DNA from: Desulfomicrobium sp. ZS1
GTDB taxonomy: Bacteria; Desulfobacterota; Desulfovibrionia; Desulfovibrionales; Desulfomicrobiaceae
Length of the DNA stretch: 64,000 nucleotides
NCBI RefSeq assembly: GCF_024204645.1
Contig: NZ_CP100351.1
Location: 744,001 to 808,000, forward strand
Reading direction: 5' to 3'
Of the stretch, positions 44,105 through 53,696 are shown in pieces. Position 1 is the first letter of the stretch. Each line of letters starts with the position of its first letter. A program made the position numbers and the translations under genes. The notes beneath the pieces were generated by a model, which worked only from the letters and a program-made list of their open reading frames with translations, ran no database searches and was not told the DNA's origin.

Positions 44105-44140
44105 AGGCCTGTTTCCGTAACCGGGAACAGGCCTTGTTTT
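44105..44140 (+). terminator. Terminator-like hairpin between yajC and secD
   Basis: AGGCCTGTTTCC (44105-44116) pairs with GGGAACAGGCCT (44123-44134) with one G-T pair, followed by TTGTTTT (44134-44140). It is probably a partial terminator within the yajC-secDF transcript. Confidence 0.75.
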
Positions 44141-44226
44141 GTGTGCATGGCCGGGGCTTTGGGCGCCGGATGTTATCGTGATTTTGGCAACATTCAACCT
44201 GTTTGATTTGGATAAGGATGATGCTC

Positions 44227-45822
44227 ATGGGTAGTTTACGCTGGAGGGCATTGCTTGCCGCGTTCGTGATTTTTTTGGCCTTGATACATGTCCTGCCCTC
44301 AATACCTTCGGTTCGGAATTCCTCGCTGGGGGCGCTGCTGCCGGGCGATGAAATCGGCCTTGGTCTTGACCTCAAAGGCGGGATCCATCTGACTCTGGGC
44401 GTGGACCTTGATGCCGCCCTGTCCAATGCCGTGACCAGCATCGGACAGGATCTGCGTCTTGAAGCCAGGGAAAAGAAAATTCTGGTCCTGCGTCCGCGTC
44501 TGCTGGACAGCCGCAGGCTTGAATTCACGCTGCTCAAGCAGGAACAGCGCGCAGAGCTCGACGAACTGCTTGGCAGTCGGTTTGCCACCATGCAGATCAT
44601 ATCCGCCGAGGACGGCGGAAATGGGCAGCTGCGCTATGTGCTCGGCGTCACCCCGGACTATGTGAAGTATCTTCAGGATCTGACCATGGATCAGGCCCTC
44701 AAAACCATCCGCAACCGCATCGACCAGTTCGGCGTGGCCGAACCCGATATCCGTAAGCAGCAGGGCAACCGCATCATCGTGCAGTTGCCTGGTCTTGACG
44801 ATCCCAAGCGGGCCATCAACATCATCGGCCGCACCGCGCATCTGGAATTCAAGCTGGTCGACGACGGCGCCGATGTCCAGGCCGCTGTGGCCGGGACGGT
44901 TCCGGCGGAGAGCGAGCTGGCCTACATGCAGGACAAGAGGGGTACCTCGGAAGTCAAAACGCCCATCGTGCTCAAATCCGAGGTCGTGCTGACAGGCGAG
45001 TACATCACCGACGCCAACGTGCAGTTCGATTCTTATGGTCAGGCTTACGTGGGCATGAATTTCAACGCGCGCGGCTCGCGCATCTTCGAGGAAGTGACCG
45101 GCGCGAACATCAAGAAGCGCCTAGCCATCGTTCTTGACGGCACGGTGCACTCGGCACCCGTCATTCAGGACCGCATTGGCGGCGGCCGCGCATCCATCAC
45201 CGGCCAGTTCACCACCGAAGAGGCGCATGACCTGGCCGTGGTGCTCAGGGCCGGTTCCCTGCCCGCTCCGGTGAACATTCTCGAAGAACGCTCGGTCGGT
45301 CCTTCCCTTGGACAGGAATCCATCGATAAAGGTATGATGGCCGCATTGATCGGTGGCCTGCTGGTGGTGGTCTTCATGTCGATTTACTATCGCCGGGCCG
45401 GCCTCATTGCGGCTTTTGAGATCATCCTCGACATTTTTCTCATCCTGGCCGGACTTGCGGCATTTGGCGCCACGCTGACCCTGCCCGGCATCGCGGGCAT
45501 CATCCTGACGCTTGGCATGGCGGTTGATGCCAATGTGCTCATCTACGAACGCATCCGTGAGGAACTCCGGCACGGCGAGTCCGTGGCCGCGGCGATCAAC
45601 AACGGCTTCAGCCGGGCGACCCAGACCATTATCGACTCCAACGTGACCACGATCATCGCCGCAGTCATCCTGTACCAGTTTGGCACGGGCCCGGTGCGCG
45701 GCTTCGCCGTCACCCTGACGCTCGGTATTCTGGCCTCCATGTTCACGGCCATCTTCGTGTCCCGTATCTTCTTCGACTCCTGGCTGGCCAGACGGCAGCC
45801 CGGCACCCAACCGAGCATTTAA
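44227..45822 (+). CDS. secD: Protein translocase subunit SecD
   Basis: 531 residues, six membrane helices: one N-terminal (about 9-27) and five at the C-terminus, with a large periplasmic domain between. Motifs: LGLDLKGGIHL (D1), the P1 domain with RIDQFGVAEPDI, and the RND-type GMAVDANVLIYERIREEL in helix 4. It uses the proton gradient to pull proteins through SecYEG. ATG 44227 is preceded by AAGGA at a spacing of 8, preferred over upstream ATG codons. secF follows 10 bp downstream. Confidence 0.96.
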   Translation: MGSLRWRALLAAFVIFLALIHVLPSIPSVRNSSLGALLPGDEIGLGLDLKGGIHLTLGVDLDAALSNAVTSIGQDLRLEAREKKILVLRPRLLDSRRLEFTLLKQEQRAELDELLGSRFATMQIISAEDGGNGQLRYVLGVTPDYVKYLQDLTMDQALKTIRNRIDQFGVAEPDIRKQQGNRIIVQLPGLDDPKRAINIIGRTAHLEFKLVDDGADVQAAVAGTVPAESELAYMQDKRGTSEVKTPIVLKSEVVLTGEYITDANVQFDSYGQAYVGMNFNARGSRIFEEVTGANIKKRLAIVLDGTVHSAPVIQDRIGGGRASITGQFTTEEAHDLAVVLRAGSLPAPVNILEERSVGPSLGQESIDKGMMAALIGGLLVVVFMSIYYRRAGLIAAFEIILDIFLILAGLAAFGATLTLPGIAGIILTLGMAVDANVLIYERIREELRHGESVAAAINNGFSRATQTIIDSNVTTIIAAVILYQFGTGPVRGFAVTLTLGILASMFTAIFVSRIFFDSWLARRQPGTQPSI

Positions 45823-45832
45823 GGAGCAGATC

Positions 45833-46906
45833 ATGTCCTTTGAAATTATCAAACGCGACACAAACATCGACTTTGTCGGGATGCGTAAGTACGCGTATGT
45901 CCTTTCCGCCGCGCTGCTTCTGGCCGGATTCCTGTCCCTTGTCGTCAAGGGCGGCCCACAATACGGCATCGATTTCGCCGGCGGCTTCAATGTCCAGGTC
46001 AAATTCAGTCAGGCCGTGGAATTGGACCAGATTCGTCAGGCGCTTGACAGTCCGGCGATGACAGGTCTTGTGGTCCAGGATTTCGGTGACGCAGGGGATA
46101 ACGAGGTCCTTCTGCGCGCCTCCTTTTCCGAACAGACCGCCAATGATGTCAGGGCGGCCGTGGAGTCGGGCCTAACGTCCGCCTTTCCCGGCGTGACTCA
46201 TGAAGTCCAGCGTCTGGAAATGGTCGGCCCGAAGGTCGGCGCTGATCTACGGGAAAAGGCCCTGCAGGCCATTTTCTACGCGGTCCTGCTCATCGCCACC
46301 TACATCTCCGGGCGCTTCGAGCAGAAATGGATGGTGGCTGGTCTCATGGCTGCCGGTCTGGCTTCGGTGGTTTACGTGCTCGAATTGCTCAGTGCGCCCA
46401 TGAGCCTGTCCGTCATCGTTGCCACGATCGCTGCCCTGATCCTCTGCGTGGTGCTGCGGCTTAAGTACGCCCTGGGAGCTATAGTCGCCCTTATCCATGA
46501 CGTCATGATTCCGCTGGGGCTTTTCTCTTTGCTCAACAAGGATGTCGATCTGACCATCATCGCGGCGCTCTTGACCATTGTCGGTTATTCTCTGAACGAC
46601 ACCATCATCATTTATGATCGTATCCGTGAAAATATCCGGGCCAAGGTTTCACCGTCCCTGGACGTCGTCATCAACAAGTCGGTCAATCAGACCATGTCCC
46701 GCACGCTCATCACCGCCGGCACGACCTTTATGGCGGTGTTCTCCCTGTATATCTTCGGCGGCGGGGTCATTCATGATTTTGCGCTGACCATGTTGGTTGG
46801 CGTGGTGGCCGGAACCTATTCGTCCGTTTTTGTGGGCGCTCCGATCCTGGCCTTTTTCAAACCCCGCATCGACATCGACGAGCGTGTCGAAAAGGCCACT
46901 GCGTAG
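45833..46906 (+). CDS. secF: Protein translocase subunit SecF
   Basis: 357 residues, six membrane helices with a periplasmic domain. Motifs include GIDFAGGFNVQVKF and the TM4 region GYSLNDTIIIYDRIREN, corresponding to the GMAVDANVLIYERIRE of SecD. AAGGAGC precedes ATG 45833. A terminator follows at 46938. Confidence 0.96.
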   Translation: MSFEIIKRDTNIDFVGMRKYAYVLSAALLLAGFLSLVVKGGPQYGIDFAGGFNVQVKFSQAVELDQIRQALDSPAMTGLVVQDFGDAGDNEVLLRASFSEQTANDVRAAVESGLTSAFPGVTHEVQRLEMVGPKVGADLREKALQAIFYAVLLIATYISGRFEQKWMVAGLMAAGLASVVYVLELLSAPMSLSVIVATIAALILCVVLRLKYALGAIVALIHDVMIPLGLFSLLNKDVDLTIIAALLTIVGYSLNDTIIIYDRIRENIRAKVSPSLDVVINKSVNQTMSRTLITAGTTFMAVFSLYIFGGGVIHDFALTMLVGVVAGTYSSVFVGAPILAFFKPRIDIDERVEKATA

Positions 46907-46937
46907 AAATCGTTTCGTATCATTATGGGTAGTAACA

Positions 46938-46962
46938 GGCGCTCCTCGGAGCGCCTTTTTTT
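46938..46962 (+). terminator. Rho-independent terminator after secF
   Basis: GGCGCTC (46938-46944) and GAGCGCC (46949-46955) around a CTCG tetraloop, followed by T7 (46956-46962). Confidence 0.9.
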
Positions 46963-47275
46963 ATGCCATAATTTTGAATAGTTGTGATTTTGTTCAGGCG
47001 AATCGTCAGCAGGGGACTGGTTTGTGATCATATCGGTTGTGAAATTATGAACGTGAGAACTGGGCTTTAGTGGGGGATTTGAGAGAAAATCAGGTGAAAA
47101 ATGTGACAAAAGGAGCAAAGCCAGCGCTGAAAATTCTAAATTTGCCTTTTTCCTCGAAACAGTGATAGCGAAGCGATCTTTAGAAACGTGCTTTGTCTGG
47201 GGTTGAGATCCGATAACTACTCGGAAAATTTCAGTTTAGTATCATTTTTTTTCAATGGGAGAAAAGGGAGGATTT
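46963..47275. other. Non-coding gap between secF and the TSUP permease gene
   Basis: About 310 bp, AT-rich, without a convincing gene. It should hold the promoter of the permease gene, but I could not pick one -35/-10 pair with confidence. The open frames that touch it have no ribosome binding site and no protein-like composition. Confidence 0.5.
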
Positions 47276-48517
47276 ATGTCAAAACGTTTTCGTGTCCTGG
47301 TCTTGTCCGCTCTGTTTGTACTCGTGAGCGTTGTCGGCCCCCTCTGGGCTCAGGAAGCCGCCGCACCGGCCGCGACGCAGACAGAAATAGCCGCACAGGC
47401 TGCTGCAGCTCCTGAAGCGCCCAAGGCTGCTGCCACCGGAACCAAGTTGGAGAAGGCTATCGCCATGGCTCCCGTGGGCACTGAAGCCGGTCAGATCGAT
47501 CCGGCCAAGCCCATCGGATTTCTCGGCATCCCCGGAGCTCCGCAGATCAATCCCCTCATTGCGCTGTTGTGGGCGGTGTGGGTAGGCTGGATTTTCTCCA
47601 CTGTCGGCGCTTTCGGTGGCGTCATGGCCGGTGTCGGCCACGTGACCGTTTTCGGTCTGGGCGCATACGCCAAGGGCTTCAAGTCCACCGCGCCCGACCT
47701 GAACAAGACCGTGACCGACTCCATTCGCGCCTCCAACCAGTTTCTGGTCGGTCTGTCCGCTCTTATTTCCTCCATCAACTATGGAAAGATGGGTCGCCTT
47801 GTGCTGCCCTTGGGCTTGGCTTTGGGCGCAGGCTCCCTGCTCGGCGCCTGGGGTTCCGCGACCCTGACCGCTGGCAAGGTGTCTTTCTCCGCGTACCAGG
47901 GATGGTTCGGTTTCTTCGTTCTGGCTCTGGGCTGCTACCTTTTGTGGGAGACTTCTCCTGCCGGCCAGGCCAAAAAAGTCAAGGCCAAGCAGGCCGCGCA
48001 GGCTTTTGAAGCCGCTGTCAAGGCGCAGCGCACCGGCGGCGGCCCTGCTCCGACCGGCGTCAAGATTCTCGGCATCACCTTTTCCAAGGTTCAGTTTACG
48101 TTCTGCGGCGTGGAGTTCAGCTTCAATCCCATTCTGCCAGTGGTCGGCGGCGTTGTCATCTCCGCCCTGGCGGCTTTCCTGGGTGTCGGCGGCGGCTTTC
48201 TGCTGGTGCCCTTCCTGACCAGCATCACCCAGCTGCCCATGTATCTGGCCGCCGGCACCTCCGCCCTGGCCGTTCTGGTCAGCATGATCACCAGTATTCT
48301 GACCCTTATGACCAAGGGTACCCCTGTTGATTGGGTCCTCATCGGCACGGAAATGGTTGGTGTCGCCATCGGTTCTATTGTCGGCCCGCATACGTCCAAG
48401 TATTTTTCCGACAAGCTGCTGAAGCGCCTGTTCATCATCCTTGCCTTCTATGTGGGCATTGACTATGTTTTGAAGGGTTTCTTTAACATCCGTGTTATTG
48501 AAATGCTGTTCGGCTAG
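47276..48517 (+). CDS. TSUP (TauE/SafE) family permease with signal peptide
   Basis: 413 residues. A signal peptide (SALFVLVSVVGPLWA) and an Ala/Pro-rich exported stretch (about 27-60) precede a TSUP domain of about eight helices, with the paired Gly-rich motif FSTVGAFGGVMAGVGH (about 100-115) and a second repeat AAFLGVGGGFLLVPFL. Family members export sulfite, sulfoacetate or similar anions. In sulfate reducers sulfite or thiosulfate transport is plausible (inference). ATG 47276 follows GGGAGGA. A terminator follows. Confidence 0.85.
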   Translation: MSKRFRVLVLSALFVLVSVVGPLWAQEAAAPAATQTEIAAQAAAAPEAPKAAATGTKLEKAIAMAPVGTEAGQIDPAKPIGFLGIPGAPQINPLIALLWAVWVGWIFSTVGAFGGVMAGVGHVTVFGLGAYAKGFKSTAPDLNKTVTDSIRASNQFLVGLSALISSINYGKMGRLVLPLGLALGAGSLLGAWGSATLTAGKVSFSAYQGWFGFFVLALGCYLLWETSPAGQAKKVKAKQAAQAFEAAVKAQRTGGGPAPTGVKILGITFSKVQFTFCGVEFSFNPILPVVGGVVISALAAFLGVGGGFLLVPFLTSITQLPMYLAAGTSALAVLVSMITSILTLMTKGTPVDWVLIGTEMVGVAIGSIVGPHTSKYFSDKLLKRLFIILAFYVGIDYVLKGFFNIRVIEMLFG

Positions 48518-48545
48518 GCGCCACATACTAAAAACGAACTCACCC

Positions 48546-48576
48546 AATGGCCCCGGCTTTGTCGGGGCCATTTTTG
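48546..48576 (+). terminator. Rho-independent terminator after the TSUP gene
   Basis: AATGGCCCCG (48546-48555) pairs perfectly with CGGGGCCATT (48563-48572) around a GCTTTGT loop, with the T run at 48571-48575. It ends 5 bases before a candidate start codon for the next gene. Confidence 0.85.
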
Positions 48577-48580
48577 TTGC

Positions 48581-49240
48581 ATGGAAACATTACGTAATAT
48601 TCTCTTGATGATGGACCCTCTGTTTATTTGGGGATTTCGCCTGTTCGACCACCCCTGGGGCGGCTTTATGGCCGGCCTTGCCGTGCTGAGCCTGCTCTGC
48701 GTGGTCACGGGGGATTTCACCTCGCACCTGGCCCGCAGGCTCAACCGCAAGGTGTACGGCAAATACCGTGATGAAATGGTCCTCCAGCACAACCTCTCCG
48801 TGGAGGCTTTGAAGCATTCCGACAAGGATGCGTACAAGGCCGTCAACAGACAGGCGCACGAGGCCTTCGGAAAGTATTTTTTCAGTCAGGCCGGGGCGTT
48901 TACCCTGTCCATTTGGCCGCTGCCTTTCGCCATGGCCTGGCTGGACATCCGTTTCGGCGGCATTCCGATAACGTTGCCTTTTTCGGTGCCGGGCGTCGGA
49001 GACAGCGTTTTTTACCCGTTTTTCTTCTTGCCCATATACATTGCGGTGCGGATTCTCTATGGGAGAATAATGCGCCGTTTTCCATTTTATCAGCGCATCC
49101 TGGGCTGGAGCAAGCACGGCAACGATACGCAGATGGTTCCCTTCATGGATTTACTCAAGCCTTCGGCCGGCGAATCCTCCGGAAAAGCGGAAGGGCATGC
49201 CCAGCCCGCGAGCGAACAAAAGGGTGCACCGCGATCATGA
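48581..49240 (+). CDS. Membrane protein with EMC3/Oxa1-superfamily-like layout
   Basis: 219 residues. One helix (about 29-47), a positively charged, helical cytoplasmic stretch (about 50-98, RRLNRKVYGKYRDEMVLQH), a second helix (about 101-120), then a third (about 143-160) and a polar tail. This order (TM1, basic coiled segment, TM2, TM3) is that of DUF106/EMC3-type members of the Oxa1/YidC membrane insertase superfamily. The match is by layout, not by a motif. No ribosome binding site is obvious for ATG 48581 or the later ATG 48608/48611. The start and regulation are unclear because a terminator sits just before it. Confidence 0.6.
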   Translation: METLRNILLMMDPLFIWGFRLFDHPWGGFMAGLAVLSLLCVVTGDFTSHLARRLNRKVYGKYRDEMVLQHNLSVEALKHSDKDAYKAVNRQAHEAFGKYFFSQAGAFTLSIWPLPFAMAWLDIRFGGIPITLPFSVPGVGDSVFYPFFFLPIYIAVRILYGRIMRRFPFYQRILGWSKHGNDTQMVPFMDLLKPSAGESSGKAEGHAQPASEQKGAPRS

Positions 49241-49322
49241 TCGCGTCGTGTCGCGGTAGCGTTCCGGCCTGGGCCGCGTGCTTGCGCAAGCCTCGCCTTG
49301 TAGGTTTGGCGAGGGGAGATAG

Positions 49323-51023
49323 ATGATGCGACAGTCAGGGCTTTTTTCGCACTGGAGTTTCGAGTCGTTCGCACCCGGGTCGATCCCCCGGCCCAAATAT
49401 AATGCCTTTTGCCGGATACATCGTCAGACCAGCACCTGTTTCGATCTCCTGGCCCATTTCGAGGATTTGTCCATGGGTGGGGCCGTGGTCGACTGGTGCC
49501 TGGTTTCGGGATTGGCGAATCAACTGAGCGCCGCCATCCGCGATCTTGTGGACCAGTTGCAGGTCATGAACCCCGTGGAATTCATGGATGCCCACGATTG
49601 GGTCGCGAAACTCAGTTTTTATACCCGCCTGTCCACCGAACACACGCCCACGCCAGCCAACCCTCCGTATCTGCTCCCGCTGGATTCGCCAGAGGGCAGA
49701 GCTTCCTTTTCCTGGATTTCAAAGCATCTCGGCCCTTCACAAACCGGCCCGGTTCTCGTGCTCACGCCATCGCTGTACCAGTATTTCATCGAAGCCAACG
49801 ACATGCGTCACGGACTTGACGATTTGCTGCGTCTATTGGAACTGATAAAAAATGACGCCACCGATGAGCTTAGCGACCGTGCACGCGAGCTGATTCGAGG
49901 GGGCTCTCTGCCGCAACGGCTGCTTGCCGAAATGGAGATTGCGGCTGTGGAACTTGCCCCGGGAGGTAAGTTTTTGGAGCTTAAGGTTTTTGCCGGTAAC
50001 GGGGCCGATGCCGTCATGATCGGCGAGTACGGGGGAGTGCGGCCCACGGAGTTCATCGCGGCGTGGCTCGAAGCCGTGGCCTGCAAATTTTCACCCGCTG
50101 CATTGGCCTTGCGCCTTTCCCAGGGGCTCGCCGACGAGGAACACCTGTTGACCGTGGCCGTTTTTCCTTCGACGGTGGCCTCGGCCACAAAAAACTGCGC
50201 TTTATGGAAAGGCGTCCCCGATGCTACGGCTCTGGTTGCGCGCCTGGATCAGATTCTGTCCCGCGTCACCAAGCTGCATGTCTTCAAGGCGCAGGGCGAG
50301 GCCTTGCGTCCCGAGCATTGCCGCTCCCTGCACGATCTGATCTGCTTGTGCATGGAACGTGGGCTGGCCCAGATTTTTGCCTTTGCCGGGGAACCCGCCC
50401 GCGGCTTGGCCGGGATCAAGCAGTTGCGACTGGAGATTCCCGTGGTCATCAATATCTTCAATCTGGGCGGCGGGCTTTTCCCGTCGGCGGCGGAACGGGC
50501 CGTGATCTCCACGGAGGATGTCCGTTCCATTCCCGCCTGGTCCCTGCTCCTGGGGCTGGTCTGTCCCGCCGTGTCCTGGTCGGGCGCGCGGCACGAAGAG
50601 GCCGCGTCGGTTCCTCATTACAGCAGCTACGCGGTTCTTTCCCAGCTTTTCATGTATTGCACCTTGCGCCTTGAGCAGAATTTGTATGTCGCGGAATGCT
50701 CGTGCGAGGACGGCGTGCAGAAGTACGTCCAGTTTCGGTTCAAGGGCGGGACTGGAACCAGGGTGCAACGGCGGAGCAGGCTGGAGATCATGCGGCTGAT
50801 TCTTGAAGGGGAAGGCTTCGCGGTCGATTCCTGCGGGGATTATCTGGAGGCCGTGCGCAGCGGCGAGGACGACGTCTTCCTGCAACGCAACCTGGTTTGC
50901 CTGGGGCTGCTCATGGCCTGGGTGCAGGCGTCCGGAGTGGAAGCCCTGGGACGCATGACCCCCGTGCAGGGGCGTGACCTTTTCCGCGACGTGTTTTCCG
51001 ATTCCCTCTCTGATCCGAATTAG
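49323..51023 (+). CDS. Protein with a PEP-synthase-like C-terminal module, function unknown
   Basis: 566 residues. The last 200 or so contain VINIFNLGGGLFPS, DVRSIPAWSLLLGL, SYAVLSQLFM and FRFKGGTGTRVQRRSRLEIM, which I recognise as similar to the C-terminal region of the large PEP/pyruvate-binding proteins of delta-type bacteria. The ATP-grasp and phosphohistidine domains are absent, and the N-terminal part (about 1-370) has no recognised family. A GGGAGATAG site precedes ATG 49323. Cytoplasmic, no signal. It may be a stand-alone accessory or regulatory subunit. The gene converges with nadB. Confidence 0.6.
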   Translation: MMRQSGLFSHWSFESFAPGSIPRPKYNAFCRIHRQTSTCFDLLAHFEDLSMGGAVVDWCLVSGLANQLSAAIRDLVDQLQVMNPVEFMDAHDWVAKLSFYTRLSTEHTPTPANPPYLLPLDSPEGRASFSWISKHLGPSQTGPVLVLTPSLYQYFIEANDMRHGLDDLLRLLELIKNDATDELSDRARELIRGGSLPQRLLAEMEIAAVELAPGGKFLELKVFAGNGADAVMIGEYGGVRPTEFIAAWLEAVACKFSPAALALRLSQGLADEEHLLTVAVFPSTVASATKNCALWKGVPDATALVARLDQILSRVTKLHVFKAQGEALRPEHCRSLHDLICLCMERGLAQIFAFAGEPARGLAGIKQLRLEIPVVINIFNLGGGLFPSAAERAVISTEDVRSIPAWSLLLGLVCPAVSWSGARHEEAASVPHYSSYAVLSQLFMYCTLRLEQNLYVAECSCEDGVQKYVQFRFKGGTGTRVQRRSRLEIMRLILEGEGFAVDSCGDYLEAVRSGEDDVFLQRNLVCLGLLMAWVQASGVEALGRMTPVQGRDLFRDVFSDSLSDPN

Positions 51024-51088
51024 TCCCGGATCAGATCGTATCCTTTCCCGGGTCCGGCCGAATTCCGTTTGGACCGGCCGGGGGAGGG

Positions 51089-52672
51089 CTAGTCCTTGCG
51101 GAAGTGGCAGCCGCGGCTGGTCTTGTTGCGTAATGCCGCCGTAGTCACGATATAGGCGGTCTGGCAGCCATGAAAGAGATCCACCGATTCCTTGCAGACG
51201 CGGATGGATTTGTAGAAGGAGTGCAGCCTCTTGTTCAGGTTGCGCAGATCCTCGAAGGCCCGTTCCAGGCGCGGAGTGGTGCGCATGATGCCCATGTAGT
51301 TCCACATGGTGTGGCGGATGGTCGCCCAGTCCTGGTTGATGAGAGCCGGGTCCTCCATCTCGGTCCTGCCTGAGGTGATCCAGTCGGCGATGGAATCCTG
51401 CAGGCGCTGGCAGAGCTGACTCGATCCCTCATAGCGCTCATGGATGTCTTCAGCCGCGTTCATGCCCCATAACAGTCCTTCCAAAAGCGATGTCGACGCC
51501 AATCGGTTGGCTCCGTGCAAGCCTGTACAGGCGATCTCCCCGGCCGCATAGAGTCCGTCGAGGGTGCTTCGCCCCCTGTTGTCCACCAGCACTCCCCCGC
51601 AGGAATAATGCGCCGCAGGCACCACCGGGATGGGGTTTTTGCTCATGTCCACTCCGACTTCCTTGCACTTCTGGTGGATGGTCGGAAAGCGTTTGCGTAG
51701 ATCCTGGTTCACATAGTTGGCTGCGTCCAAAAACACGCAATCCTCGCCGGTTTTCAGCAACTCGTCGACGATGGCCCTGGTCACGATGTCGCGAGGGGCC
51801 AGTTCCATGCGCTCGTCGTAGCGGGCCATGAAACGCTCGCCTTTGGCGTTGAAGAGGCGGGCGCCCTCGCCGCGAACGGCTTCGGAGATGAGAAATTTGC
51901 GGTCCGCGCGGTGAAACAGGGAGGTGGGGTGAAACTGGATGTATTCCAGATTCATGACCGTTGCCCCGGCACGGTGGGCCATGGCCATGCCCGAGCCGAT
52001 GGAGGCCGAGGTGTTGGTCGTGTGCAGGAATATCTGTCCCAGGCCGCCGGTGCACAGGACCGTGTAATCGGCCAGGATGGTATTGGGTTCGTTTGTTTCC
52101 GCATTGAAGACGTACGCGCCGACGCACTGGTTATTGAGCTGGTAGCGGAATTCGAGTTTGGTGGAGTGGTGGCGCGTGGCCAAAAGGTCGATGGCGGTGC
52201 GGTTGCAGAGGATGCGGATATTGGGATGGATCAGCACCTCCTTGACCAGGCTGTCCTGGATGGCCCGTCCGGTGTAGTCGGCGCAGGTCAGGATGCGATG
52301 CACTGCATGGCCACCCTCTTTGGTCAGATACAAGTCCCCCTTGTCCGTACGGTCAAAAGGCACCTGCGCGCGCTCGAAGAGGATCTTTTCCACCGCCCTC
52401 GGGCCGTCTTCGCACAGGTGGCGCACCGCCGGTTCGTAGTTGTATTCCCAGCCGGCAGTGGCAATATCCTTGGCCAGTTTCTCCGGAGAATCCTCGTTGC
52501 TGCTGTAGACGATGCCGCCCTGGGCCAGGGCGGTGTTGCCGTTGTCCAGAGAGGCTCCCGAAGAGAGCAGGGTCACTTCGTGTCCCTTGTCGGCCAGACA
52601 AATGGCTGCGGTGCAGCCTGCGATTCCGGAACCGATGACCAGGACTTCGGTCTTCATGCGGGTGGGGGTCAT
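51089..52672 (-). CDS. nadB: L-aspartate oxidase
   Basis: Oxidises aspartate to iminoaspartate with FAD, the first step to quinolinate. 527 residues. The dinucleotide-binding VIGSGIAGCTAAI lies near 12-24, the ALAQGGI motif follows, and HYSCGGVLVDNRGRSTLDGLYAAGE and HGANRLASTSLLEGLLWG match the flavin and substrate sites. The substrate residues in the succinate-dehydrogenase-like core (FHPTSLFHR, RGEGARLF) are present. It is last in the nadC-nadA-nadB operon, 10 bp after nadA. AGGAT lies before ATG 52672. Confidence 0.96.
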   Translation of the reverse strand: MTPTRMKTEVLVIGSGIAGCTAAICLADKGHEVTLLSSGASLDNGNTALAQGGIVYSSNEDSPEKLAKDIATAGWEYNYEPAVRHLCEDGPRAVEKILFERAQVPFDRTDKGDLYLTKEGGHAVHRILTCADYTGRAIQDSLVKEVLIHPNIRILCNRTAIDLLATRHHSTKLEFRYQLNNQCVGAYVFNAETNEPNTILADYTVLCTGGLGQIFLHTTNTSASIGSGMAMAHRAGATVMNLEYIQFHPTSLFHRADRKFLISEAVRGEGARLFNAKGERFMARYDERMELAPRDIVTRAIVDELLKTGEDCVFLDAANYVNQDLRKRFPTIHQKCKEVGVDMSKNPIPVVPAAHYSCGGVLVDNRGRSTLDGLYAAGEIACTGLHGANRLASTSLLEGLLWGMNAAEDIHERYEGSSQLCQRLQDSIADWITSGRTEMEDPALINQDWATIRHTMWNYMGIMRTTPRLERAFEDLRNLNKRLHSFYKSIRVCKESVDLFHGCQTAYIVTTAALRNKTSRGCHFRKD

Positions 52673-52682
52673 GATGAATATC

Positions 52683-53696
52683 CTAACTGCAGGCGGTCAA
52701 CATGCGCTCAAGGGCGAGGCGCGCGGGCCGGGCTATATGTTCCTCGACTTGAACCGGCAGGGCGGTGCCCAGTTCCTGCAACATGCGGGAAAGGTTTGCT
52801 TCGGTGATCTTGGCCATGTTCGAGCACAGCGCCGTGCGCAGGGGCCGGATGGTCTTGTCGGGATGCCTGGCTGCCAGCCGGTTGACCAGACTCCATTCGG
52901 TTCCGACATAGACAGTGCTGCCGCTTTTGGCTTCGGCCACGGCCTTTATGAGATAGGTGGTCGAACCGGCACCGTCGGCCATTGCGACAACTTCGGGACT
53001 GCATTCGGGATGAACGAAGATCAGGGCTTCGGGCTCGTTCTTGCGGATGGCGGCCACGTGTCCGGGTTGAAATTTGGCGTGGACGGCGCACAGTCCCGGC
53101 CACAGGTACAGCTGGCGAGATGGGTCGGCCGCGGGAACGAAGCGGCCCCGGCCGCGAATGTCGAGTCGTTCGACCCGGTTCTCGTCCAGGCCGAGGATGC
53201 GGGCCGTGTTGCGGCCCAGATTGGCGTCGGGCAGAAAGAGGACTCCGTCCCCCTGCGCAAGAGCCCAGCGCAGCATGGTCGGGGCGTTGGCCGAGGTGCA
53301 TACGCTGCCGCCATGATTACCGCACACGGCCTTCACCGCGGCGGAGGAGTTGACGTAGGTCAGGGGGATGATGCGCGATCCGCCCCGGTTCAGTCGCGCC
53401 AGAACCTCTTCGGCCAGGGGGGCGGGAACCATTTCGGCCATGACGCAGCTGGCGTTCGCGTCGGGGATGTGCACCTTCTGCTCCGGCCGGGCCAGGATGG
53501 CTGCCGTTTCGGCCATGAAATGCACCCCGCAGAAGACGATATGCTGCGCCTCAAGGCCGTTGATGTGCCGGGCCAGTTCCAGGGAATCTCCCAGGATGTC
53601 GGCGTGCCGGACAACGTCGTCGGCCTGGTAGTGATGGGCAAGGATGCACAGTCTTTTGCCGAACCTGGCCCTGATGGCGGAAATTTCTTTGTTCAT
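52683..53696 (-). CDS. nadA: Quinolinate synthase
   Basis: Condenses iminoaspartate with dihydroxyacetone phosphate to quinolinate, using a 4Fe-4S cluster. 337 residues. Likely cluster ligands are Cys133 (SVCTSAN), Cys203 (WPGLCAVH) and Cys291 (CSNMAK). Motifs AHHYQADDV and HPECSPEVV are typical. GGGAGAAT lies before ATG 53696. The start overlaps the nadC stop (ATGA), so nadC, nadA and nadB are coupled. Confidence 0.96.
   Translation of the reverse strand: MNKEISAIRARFGKRLCILAHHYQADDVVRHADILGDSLELARHINGLEAQHIVFCGVHFMAETAAILARPEQKVHIPDANASCVMAEMVPAPLAEEVLARLNRGGSRIIPLTYVNSSAAVKAVCGNHGGSVCTSANAPTMLRWALAQGDGVLFLPDANLGRNTARILGLDENRVERLDIRGRGRFVPAADPSRQLYLWPGLCAVHAKFQPGHVAAIRKNEPEALIFVHPECSPEVVAMADGAGSTTYLIKAVAEAKSGSTVYVGTEWSLVNRLAARHPDKTIRPLRTALCSNMAKITEANLSRMLQELGTALPVQVEEHIARPARLALERMLTACS

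Noticed and set aside
47279..48571. 430-codon minus-strand frame opposite the TSUP gene
   Set aside because: Composition (Gly, Gln, Asp, His) is typical of an antisense shadow; the plus-strand gene has signal peptide, helices and ribosome binding site.
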